Below, one piece after another: positions 1 through 3,897 of a stretch of DNA of 5,382 nucleotides. The position numbers and the translations under genes were made by a program. The notes beneath the pieces are model-generated. The model saw only the letters and a list, made by a program, of their open reading frames with translations. It did no database searches and was not told where the DNA came from. Source of the stretch: Nitrospirota bacterium (GTDB taxonomy: Bacteria; Nitrospirota; JACRHJ01); the NCBI GenBank assembly GCA_021785055.1, contig JAJYGS010000069.1, positions 1 to 5,382 on the forward strand, given 5' to 3'. The stretch's first letter is position 1. Each line of letters opens with the position of its first letter.

Positions 1-469
1 AGGCTGGAGGCTCGGCTATGCCGCCGGTCCGAAGGAAGTCATAGGCGCGATGACGAATATACAGTCCCAGAGCACGTCCAATCCCTGCTCCATCACGCAG
101 AAGGCCGCCGTCGAGGCCTTAAACGGCCCGCAGGACTTCCTGCCGGTGATGGTCGCGGAGTTCGACAAGCGCCGGAAGTATATCGTCGAGCGCCTCAATT
201 CCATACCCGGAGTGTCGTGCCCGATGCCTGTCGGCGCGTTCTACGCCTTCCCGCGCGTCTCGCCGTTGTATGGTAAAAGCTTCAACGGCAAAAAGATAAA
301 CGGCTCGTCCGACATGGCGGCATACCTGCTGGAAGAGGCGAAGGTGGCCGTCGTCTCCGGCGACGCTTTCGGCGCGGACGACTACATCCGCCTTTCCTAC
401 GCCACTTCGATGGCTGCCATCGAAAAGGGCTTGGGCAGGATAGAGAAGGCGGTAGCCGCACTGTCGTAA
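1..469 (+). CDS. aspB: Aspartate aminotransferase (class I/II, PLP-dependent), C-terminal part
   Basis: The gene enters from the left edge; 155 codons are visible, ending in TAA at 467-469. The enzyme family moves the amino group between aspartate and 2-oxoglutarate in the cytoplasm, using pyridoxal phosphate. The fragment opens with GWRLGYAAGP, the block that directly follows the PLP-binding lysine in this family, so the lysine and the N-terminal half lie outside the window. Other family signatures are NIQSQSTSNP (fragment residues 19-28), GAFYAFP (78-84), GKSFNGKKI (91-99), and DDYIRLSYA (126-134), whose R130 is the expected substrate alpha-carboxylate-binding arginine. The match to bacterial AspB is strong, but related prephenate/tyrosine-type aminotransferases share much of this region, so substrate is inferred. 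The ATG at position 50 is internal, because the reading frame and homology continue upstream of it. No intrinsic terminator with a T-tract follows directly. Confidence 0.93.
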   Translation, partial: GWRLGYAAGPKEVIGAMTNIQSQSTSNPCSITQKAAVEALNGPQDFLPVMVAEFDKRRKYIVERLNSIPGVSCPMPVGAFYAFPRVSPLYGKSFNGKKINGSSDMAAYLLEEAKVAVVSGDAFGADDYIRLSYATSMAAIEKGLGRIEKAVAALS

Positions 470-482
470 ATTAGGCGAAAAC

Positions 483-517
483 CCGTCATTCCCGATAGAG
501 GCGTTCGGGAATGACGG
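483..517. repeat. GTCATTCCCG-type inverted repeat (hairpin)
   Basis: Perfect 13-bp arms, CCGTCATTCCCGA at 483-495 and TCGGGAATGACGG at 505-517, surround a 9-nt loop. It starts 13 bp after the aspB stop. GTCATTCCCG/CGGGAATGAC palindromes are a widespread dispersed repeat type in bacterial genomes. No T-run follows on either side, so it is not a standard intrinsic terminator, although such a stem could protect the 3' end of the aspB transcript. Confidence 0.85.
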
Positions 518-534
518 ATTATCGCGGCCAGCCT

Positions 535-559
535 GTCATTCTGAGCGCAGCGAAGAATC
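535..559. repeat. GTCATTCTGAGCG...GAAGAATC dispersed repeat
   Basis: This 25-nt stretch begins GTCATTCTGAGCG and ends GCGAAGAATC, with a short internal palindrome (ATTCT near the start, AGAAT near the end). It matches a repeat that I recognise from intergenic regions of many GC-rich environmental bacteria. No second, inverted partner is visible in the window, so this may be a solo arm. Confidence 0.7.
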
Positions 560-565
560 CAAAGT

Positions 566-580
566 TGACTTTAAAAGTCA
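566..580. repeat. Short palindrome TGACTTT-A-AAAGTCA
   Basis: Perfect 7-bp arms flank a single central A, directly after the preceding repeat. It could be an operator or part of a decayed repeat. No gene starts close by on either strand, so a regulatory role is unlikely. Confidence 0.5.
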
Positions 581-602
581 GGTATCGTAACGCCAGACAA
601 AA

Positions 603-643
603 TTCACTCCAATCGTTCCATTCGTTGTCGTCCGATTGGTGAA
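603..643. repeat. Imperfect inverted repeat TTCACtCCAATCG / CGATTGGTGAA
   Basis: The left arm at 603-615 pairs with the right arm at 633-643, leaving one bulged T and a 17-nt loop. It lies in non-coding DNA. It may be a remnant of a repeat or a structured transcript; nothing links it to a named RNA family. Confidence 0.45.
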
Positions 644-834
644 GTTCGTTCTTGGTAGCCGCTACTATTAACCGCGATAACTCCTTATTACACCACGATT
701 ATACCGTTAAAAATCGAATTTTTTCTCCGGTATCGAAAACGGGGCTAAAACGGCCTCTGCGGGCGGGTTTCGGGGCGAAAAACGGGCGCGGGGAAGGTGT
801 ATTTTTTGGTTAATAAGCAGGTGTTTATCTTATG

Positions 835-888
835 CACAAAAAAGCCGGCGGTCTGTAGGGGGGAATACAGCGCGCCGGCCTTTTTGTG
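835..888 (-). terminator. Intrinsic terminator of the small exported-protein gene, probably bidirectional
   Basis: The arms 835-850 and 873-888 are complementary at 15 of 16 positions, with a GCCGGCG/CGCCGGC core. A second inner stem, CTGTA (853-857) with TACAG (866-870), extends the hairpin. On the minus strand the stem is followed by six T residues (A-run at 838-843), 16 bp beyond the stop at 904. On the plus strand five T residues follow at 881-885, so it could also stop transcripts coming from aspB. Confidence 0.88.
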
Positions 889-903
889 AATGTTTTTAAC
901 GGC

Positions 904-1188
904 TTAGCAGCCGACGGGAACTTTCGTAATCATCCTGCGGACCATCTTCACGGCACCGTTTTCGTAGGTGAGGATGACGTGGTCGCCAGGCTTGTAGCCT
1001 TTCATCATTGCTGCGGTAGCCTTCAAGGTCATGTTTTTATTGGTGTTTTTCGGGCAGAAGACAACCGTGCCCTTTGCCGCGTTCACGGCCTTGAGCATAC
1101 CCTGCGCCCTCATCTCGGCAGCAAACGCGGAAGCTGCGATGCTACAAACAAAAAATGCCGCTATCAAAGATAATAAAACCTTCTTCAT
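904..1188 (-). CDS. Small exported protein of unknown function (94 aa)
   Basis: I do not recognise the family. The ATG at 1188 is chosen over an in-frame ATG at 1212 because GGGAGG lies 5 nt upstream of it and the protein then begins with a clean Sec signal peptide. That peptide has MKK, a hydrophobic stretch of about 18 residues, and an AFA site at 21-23, predicting a mature protein from about A24 of roughly 71 residues. The mature part (MRAQGMLKAVNAAKGTVVF, then GYKPGDHVILTYENG near 64-78) alternates beta-prone segments with a K-x-GD turn. This recalls small OB-fold periplasmic proteins such as CusF, but the CusF copper ligands are not evident. It contains C45 and a C-terminal C94, several methionines and no lipobox. 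The gene is monocistronic, with its own promoter and terminator, and diverges from gcvPB. A CRP/FNR-type palindrome overlaps its promoter, suggesting regulated expression. Confidence 0.82.
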   Translation of the reverse strand: MKKVLLSLIAAFFVCSIAASAFAAEMRAQGMLKAVNAAKGTVVFCPKNTNKNMTLKATAAMMKGYKPGDHVILTYENGAVKMVRRMITKVPVGC

Positions 1189-1193
1189 GTCTA

Positions 1194-1199
1194 CCTCCC
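1194..1199 (-). promoter_or_regulatory. Ribosome-binding site GGGAGG that fixes the small-gene start
   Basis: On the minus strand GGGAGG stands 5 nt before the ATG at 1188. The alternative ATG at 1212 would place this purine-rich site inside the coding region and would add eight charged and polar residues ahead of the signal peptide. It therefore supports the 1188 start. Confidence 0.85.
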
Positions 1200-1225
1200 T
1201 TGAAATTTTCACTGCCCCCCGGTTA

Positions 1226-1254
1226 ATTATAACCTAACGTTTCTGTGACAAAAA
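1226..1254 (-). promoter_or_regulatory. Promoter of the small exported-protein gene (consensus -10 TATAAT)
   Basis: The minus strand reads TATAAT at 1231-1226, predicting a start near 1219 and a leader of about 31 nt. At 17-bp spacing the -35 position is TTTTTG (1254-1249), a poor match to TTGACA. It lies inside the CRP/FNR-type palindrome. A perfect -10 with a weak -35 fits a promoter controlled by a protein bound at the palindrome. Confidence 0.65.
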
Positions 1255-1263
1255 TCACAGAAA
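1240..1263. promoter_or_regulatory. CRP/FNR-family operator, perfect 24-bp palindrome
   Basis: The arms TTTCTGTGA (1240-1248) and TCACAGAAA (1255-1263) are exactly complementary, with a 6-nt spacer CAAAAA. The core TGTGA-N6-TCACA is the classic half-site arrangement of CRP-type regulators, shared by relatives such as HcpR of sulfate reducers. Its centre lies about 32 bp upstream of the predicted start of the minus-strand gene, covering the -35 region, and about 106 bp upstream of the gcvPB start codon. The position for the small gene suggests repression or a non-standard form of activation. Which regulator binds cannot be told from the sequence. Confidence 0.72.
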
Positions 1264-1308
1264 GAATATCAGACGGTTTGTAAATTTTCAAGAAAAATAA
1301 AACTGTAT

Positions 1309-1343
1309 TTGACTATAAAAAAGAAGTGATGGTAAAGTATAAT
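1309..1343 (+). promoter_or_regulatory. Candidate promoter region of gcvPB
   Basis: TTGACT at 1309-1314 resembles a -35 box, with TAAAGT at 1333-1338 (18-bp spacing) as a possible -10. A better TATAAT at 1338-1343 has no -35 at normal spacing, and would start transcription so close to the gene that AAGGAG (1349-1354) would be clipped. The AT-rich run makes the exact choice uncertain. The long gap and divergent neighbour show only that a promoter must lie here. Confidence 0.4.
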
Positions 1344-1357
1344 AAAATAAGGAGACT

Positions 1358-2818
1358 ATGGCATTGGATAACTTGTTGATTTTCGAGAAAAGCTCTCCCG
1401 GAAGGCAGGGATATTCCCTGCCGGGAGCGGACGTGCCGCTTTACCCGATGGACGAGCTTATCCCGCCGGAGTTTATCCGAAGCGCCCCGTCCATGCTTCC
1501 GGAGCTTTCCGAGCCGGAAGTCGTGCGGCATTTCATAAACCTCTCCCGGAGAAACTTCAGCGTTGACGGCAACTTCTACCCGCTCGGCTCCTGCACGATG
1601 AAGTATAACCCGAAGGTGAACGAAGAGGCGGCGGGGATACCCGGTTTCGACATGATACACCCGTTGCAGCCGGTTGAAAATTCCCAGGGTGCGCTTAAGA
1701 TTATGCACGAGCTGGAGCTGATGCTCTGCGAGATCGGCGGGATGGAGCGGGTGTCGCTTCAGCCGGCGGCGGGCGCGCAGGGCGAGCTTGCCGGCATGCT
1801 CATGGTGCGCGCATATCACGAAGCGGGCGGCGAGGCGGACGTGCGCGACAAGGTGATAATCCCGGACTCCGCCCACGGCACAAATCCGGCCTCTGCGCGG
1901 CTTGCCGGGTTTCATGTGGTCGAGGTGAAGTCTACGCCGGAAGGGCTTGTTGACCCGGCGCACCTGCGGGAGATCGCCGGGCCGGATACTGCGGGCTTCA
2001 TGCTCACGGTGCCGAACACCCTTGGGCTTTTCGAGAAGGACATCCTTGAAATTTCCGGTATTATCCATGACGCGGGCGGGCTGATGTACATGGACGGCGC
2101 AAACTTGAACGCCCTTGTCGGCCTCGTGCGTCCCGGAGACATGGGGTTCGACGTAGTGCATTTCAATCTTCACAAGACCTTCTCCACACCGCACGGCGGC
2201 GGCGGGCCGGGCGCCGGGCCTGTGGGCGTGAAGGCGCTATTAGCGCCTTATCTTCCCACGCCTACCGTCGAAATAGAGGGCGGCAGATATTTCCTCGATT
2301 ACGACAAGCCCTTGTCCATCGGGCGGTTGCAGGCGTTCGGCGGCAGCTTCGGAGTCCTTGTGCGCGCGTGGGCGTATATCAGAACGATGGGCGCGGAAGG
2401 GCTTAGTGAGGTCTCGGAAAACGCGATAATCAACGCAAATTACCTCCTGGCGCGGCTTAAGGGGCATTATCAGCCCGCGCACGACAGGTTCTGCATGCAC
2501 GAGTGCGTCTTCTCGGCCAGAAGGCAGAAGGAGCGCGGGATACACGCGATGGACATCGCCAAGCGGCTCCTGGATTACGGTTTCCACGCGCCGACGGTAT
2601 ATTTCCCGCTCGTCGTGGAGGAGGCGATAATGATCGAGCCGACGGAGACGGAATCGAGAGAGACGCTAAACGCCTTTATCGACGCGATGATAAAAATTGA
2701 CGACGAGTCCGCCGCAGACCAGGAACTCCTTAAAAACGCCCCGCACACGACCTATCTCTCCCGCCTTGACGAGGCCGAGGCCGCCAGACACCCGGTAATC
2801 CGCTACATTCCTTCATAA
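1358..2818 (+). CDS. gcvPB: Glycine dehydrogenase (decarboxylating) subunit 2, P-protein beta subunit
   Basis: This is the PLP-bearing half of the split glycine cleavage P-protein. It works with GcvPA to decarboxylate glycine and pass the aminomethyl group to the lipoyl arm of GcvH in the cytoplasm. The 486 residues are full length for the family. LIFEKSSPGRQGYSLP (7-22) is the usual N-terminus. NFYPLGSCTMKYNPK (72-86) and DSAHGTNPASA (170-180) are core P-protein blocks, and NLHKTFSTPHGGGGPG includes K273, the expected Schiff-base lysine, next to the glycine-rich loop. The ATG is preceded by AAGGAG with a short 3-nt gap. The gene has no gcvT, gcvH or gcvPA next to it in this window, although its partner subunit must be made elsewhere. 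No clear terminator precedes the downstream repeat cassette; the hairpins of that cassette may serve instead. Confidence 0.96.
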   Translation: MALDNLLIFEKSSPGRQGYSLPGADVPLYPMDELIPPEFIRSAPSMLPELSEPEVVRHFINLSRRNFSVDGNFYPLGSCTMKYNPKVNEEAAGIPGFDMIHPLQPVENSQGALKIMHELELMLCEIGGMERVSLQPAAGAQGELAGMLMVRAYHEAGGEADVRDKVIIPDSAHGTNPASARLAGFHVVEVKSTPEGLVDPAHLREIAGPDTAGFMLTVPNTLGLFEKDILEISGIIHDAGGLMYMDGANLNALVGLVRPGDMGFDVVHFNLHKTFSTPHGGGGPGAGPVGVKALLAPYLPTPTVEIEGGRYFLDYDKPLSIGRLQAFGGSFGVLVRAWAYIRTMGAEGLSEVSENAIINANYLLARLKGHYQPAHDRFCMHECVFSARRQKERGIHAMDIAKRLLDYGFHAPTVYFPLVVEEAIMIEPTETESRETLNAFIDAMIKIDDESAADQELLKNAPHTTYLSRLDEAEAARHPVIRYIPS

Positions 2819-2834
2819 CAGCCCCTCATTTATC

Positions 2835-2862
2835 TTGTATTTTTTAAGACGGTTGATATAAT
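2835..2862 (+). promoter_or_regulatory. Candidate promoter reading into the tandem repeat and DUF559 gene
   Basis: TTGTAT at 2835-2840 and TATAAT at 2857-2862 are spaced by 16 bp. The predicted start near 2869 coincides with the first base of the tandem array at 2871. If used, the whole array would form a leader of about 150 nt in front of the DUF559 gene. The -10 lies inside the left copy of the 16-bp direct repeat. Confidence 0.4.
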
Positions 2863-2865
2863 CCG
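2850..2865 (+). repeat. Left 16-bp direct repeat CGGTTGATATAATCCG
   Basis: An identical copy occurs at 3427-3442, on the far side of the DUF559 cassette. The pair brackets the cassette at distances of 5 bp (left) and 10 bp (right) from the repeat arms. It is a candidate target-site duplication, or a duplicated promoter segment since it contains TATAAT. Confidence 0.8.
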
Positions 2866-2870
2866 GTAGC

Positions 2871-3014
2871 GCCCTCACCCCCTGCCCCTCTCCCAGAGTG
2901 CGAGGGGTTAAGGAAAACGCCCTCACCCCCTGCCCCTCTCCCGGAGGGCGAGGGGTTAAGGAAAACGCCCTCACCCCCTGCCCCTCTCCCGGAGGGCGAG
3001 GGGTTAAGGAAAAA
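2871..3014 (+). repeat. Three tandem 48-bp units, GCCCTCACCCC type
   Basis: Units are 2871-2918, 2919-2966 and 2967-3014. Units 2 and 3 differ only at the last base, and unit 1 differs from unit 2 at two bases (AGAGTG in place of GGAGGG). Each unit can fold through CCCCTCTCCC and GGGCGAGGGG with a 3-nt loop and one mismatch. There are no spacers, so this is not a CRISPR array. The unit is a member of the well-known CCCTCACCCC/GGGAGAGGGG dispersed repeat type. Confidence 0.95.
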
Positions 3015-3020
3015 TTTTAT

Positions 3021-3380
3021 ATGGAAAAAACGGAGCAAATTCCAAAATATATTTTAGAACTGGCGAGGCAATTTCGGCAGGCGCCGACATCGACGGAAGA
3101 GTTTCTGTGGCATTGCATACGAGACAGACAAATCAGCGGGTACAAGTTTCGTCGGCAACATCCGATTGGACGGTATATTGCCGATTTTTACTGCCATGAA
3201 GCATCGCTTGTGATCGAGTTGGACGGGAAGTATCATTCATCAGAAGACCGGAAGGAATACGACAAGGCGCGGGATGAGGAATTGACTCTCCGGGGGCTGA
3301 GGATTCTTCATGTTCCATCGAAAGAGGTTGTCCTTAATCCAGAGAAGGTTCTTACCGATATAATAAATTTTTTTCCTTAA
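3021..3380 (+). CDS. DUF559 family protein (Vsr-like endonuclease fold), 119 aa
   Basis: DUF559 proteins belong to the PD-(D/E)xK/Vsr-like nuclease superfamily; their biological role is poorly defined. Signature blocks are EEFLWHCIRDRQISGYKFRRQHPIG (26-50), RYIADFYCHEA (51-61), and VIELDGKYH (64-72), followed by YDKARDEELTLRGLRILHV (80-98). D55, E66 and D68 are likely metal-binding or catalytic positions. The length is normal for the family and no frameshift is seen. The start at 3021 has AAGGA at 3006-3010, supplied by the third tandem repeat. The frame stays open upstream through the repeats to a GTG at 2898, but that extension would encode only repeat translation (NALTPCPSPGGRG) and is rejected. 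The TAA at 3378-3380 lies inside the right inverted repeat. Codon use is more AT-rich than gcvPB and radA, which suggests transfer. Confidence 0.88.
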   Translation: MEKTEQIPKYILELARQFRQAPTSTEEFLWHCIRDRQISGYKFRRQHPIGRYIADFYCHEASLVIELDGKYHSSEDRKEYDKARDEELTLRGLRILHVPSKEVVLNPEKVLTDIINFFP

Positions 3381-3416
3381 CCCCTCTACCCATGGGAGAG
3401 GGGCAGGGGGTGAGGG
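3370..3416 (-). repeat. Inverted copy of the 48-bp repeat (right arm of the cassette)
   Basis: Read on the minus strand this begins CCCTCACCCCCTGCCCC and ends GGTTAAGGAAAAA, matching the left arm 2968-3014 except in its centre. It also forms its own hairpin: CCCCTCT (3381-3387) with AGAGGGG (3397-3403) around CCCATGGG. The hairpin directly follows the DUF559 stop codon and may end or stabilise that transcript, though no T-run follows it on the plus strand. Confidence 0.93.
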
Positions 3417-3426
3417 AGGATTGGTC

Positions 3427-3442
3427 CGGTTGATATAATCCG
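3427..3442 (+). repeat. Right 16-bp direct repeat CGGTTGATATAATCCG
   Basis: This is identical to 2850-2865. It ends 3 bp before the ATG of the HNH gene and contains TATAAT at 3434-3439. If the left copy preserves the original upstream DNA, this right copy was separated from its -35 element TTGTAT by the cassette. Confidence 0.8.
3434..3439 (+). promoter_or_regulatory. Possible -10 box of a leaderless HNH transcript
   Basis: TATAAT ends 6 bp before the HNH ATG at 3446, so a start at the usual distance falls on the A of the start codon. No Shine-Dalgarno sequence is present between them. The -35 position (about 3411-3417, inside the right inverted repeat) has no match to TTGACA, so the promoter may be weak in its present context. 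Confidence 0.35.
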
Positions 3443-3445
3443 AAT

Positions 3446-3880
3446 ATGAGTATTAGAAAGTCCATAACGAAAAAAGATTCGCTCTTCATCTGGACTCGCG
3501 ATAGGTGGTGTTGCAGGTACTGTGGAAGACCTGTAATATTCGGTACGTCTATGAAAATGCTTGCCCGTTTATCACCGGAAAGAGGTTATTATCATCCTCA
3601 CTGGAAACGCGAAAACTCGCCTCTTCTTGATGAGCTTGGAGCCTCTGTTGACCATATAAATGCTGTGGCCAACGGTGGCTGTAATTCGATTGATAATTAT
3701 AATACGTCATGCTGGAGATGCAACAAGGACAAGAATGACAAGCCGTTAGGGGGTTGGGGAAAAATAATAGAATCGTTGCCTTCTAATTGGGATGGTCTGT
3801 CTTCTCTGTTTGTCAGATTTTATGATGATGAATCGGCTGACTCCACGGATAAACAATGGTATAGACTTTTATGTAAGTAA
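3446..3880 (+). CDS. HNH endonuclease-domain protein (144 aa)
   Basis: The domain order matches the zinc-supported HNH (beta-beta-alpha metal) nuclease fold. There is a first C-x2-C pair at C23/C26 (RWCCRYCGRP), the first HNH histidine in VDHINAVANGG at H70, an asparagine at N84 in NYNTSC, and a second C-x2-C pair at C89/C92 followed by N93 and K96 (CWRCNKDKND). All expected metal and zinc ligands are present, so it is probably active, and non-specific or site-specific DNA cleavage is the family role. About 45 residues separate the first cysteine pair from D69, longer than in minimal HNH domains, and a 45-residue tail of unknown function follows. No ribosome-binding site precedes the ATG, so the start could be leaderless. 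Codon use is AT-rich compared with radA, 17 bp downstream, suggesting acquisition. No methylase or immunity gene is adjacent. Confidence 0.87.
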   Translation: MSIRKSITKKDSLFIWTRDRWCCRYCGRPVIFGTSMKMLARLSPERGYYHPHWKRENSPLLDELGASVDHINAVANGGCNSIDNYNTSCWRCNKDKNDKPLGGWGKIIESLPSNWDGLSSLFVRFYDDESADSTDKQWYRLLCK

Positions 3881-3884
3881 ATGT

Positions 3885-3889
3885 AGGGA
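3885..3889 (+). promoter_or_regulatory. Weak ribosome-binding site of radA
   Basis: AGGGA lies 8 nt before the ATG at 3898, in the 17-bp gap after the HNH stop codon. The gap has no room for a separate promoter, so radA is either co-transcribed with the HNH gene or transcribed from within it. Confidence 0.5.
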
Positions 3890-3897
3890 ACAAATTA

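Larger units (their letters stand above)
470..903. other. Non-coding interval between aspB and the minus-strand small gene
   Basis: I see no credible gene in this 434-bp gap. It holds a 35-bp hairpin repeat, a second dispersed repeat, two further inverted repeats, an AT-rich stretch around 680-730, a GC-rich stretch around 740-800 and a terminator at 835-888, each listed separately. No tRNA-like or riboswitch core was recognised. Repeat-rich DNA of this kind is typical of the space between two convergently ending genes, and these two genes do end toward each other. Confidence 0.7.
2866..3426 (+). mobile_element. Putative DUF559 cassette with inverted-repeat ends
   Basis: The unit consists of three tandem 48-bp repeats (2871-3014), a 119-codon DUF559 gene and one inverted copy of the repeat (3370-3416), between identical 16-bp direct repeats. 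Left arm 2968-3014 and right arm 3370-3416 are the same length (47 bp) and complementary at 42 positions. All five differences fall in positions 24-30, the centre of each arm's own hairpin. The gene fits tightly: the left arm carries its probable ribosome-binding site, and the stop codon lies inside the right arm. No transposase or recombinase is recognisable, so mobility is inferred from architecture. Confidence 0.55.

Noticed and set aside
483..517. Intrinsic terminator of aspB
   Set aside because: The stem is strong, but the following bases ATTATCGCGG contain no T-run; it fits a dispersed repeat better.
1189..1212. Upstream ATG at 1212 for the small exported protein
   Set aside because: It has no ribosome-binding site of its own, and it would put MKISREVD ahead of the signal peptide. 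The ATG at 1188 has GGGAGG at 5 nt.
886..1237. Plus-strand open frames at 886-1173 and 1031-1237
   Set aside because: Both are antisense to the small exported-protein gene, lack ribosome-binding sites, and one starts inside the terminator hairpin.
1189..1357. Glycine riboswitch ahead of gcvPB
   Set aside because: The interval is AT-rich, and I see no glycine aptamer core or paired stems; any leader from the likely promoter would be only about 10-30 nt.
1313..2194. 293-codon open frame on the minus strand
   Set aside because: It is antisense to gcvPB, which has strong family motifs throughout. The translation is arginine/histidine-rich with no recognisable domain, as expected for a shadow of a GC-rich gene.
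2871..3014. CRISPR array
   Set aside because: The units abut directly with no unique spacers between them and there are no cas genes in the window.
2898..3020. N-terminal extension of the DUF559 protein from a GTG at 2898
   Set aside because: It translates only the tandem repeat (NALTPCPSPGGRG units), lacks a ribosome-binding site, and the family begins near the ATG at 3021. The frame is open merely because the 48-bp period is a multiple of three.
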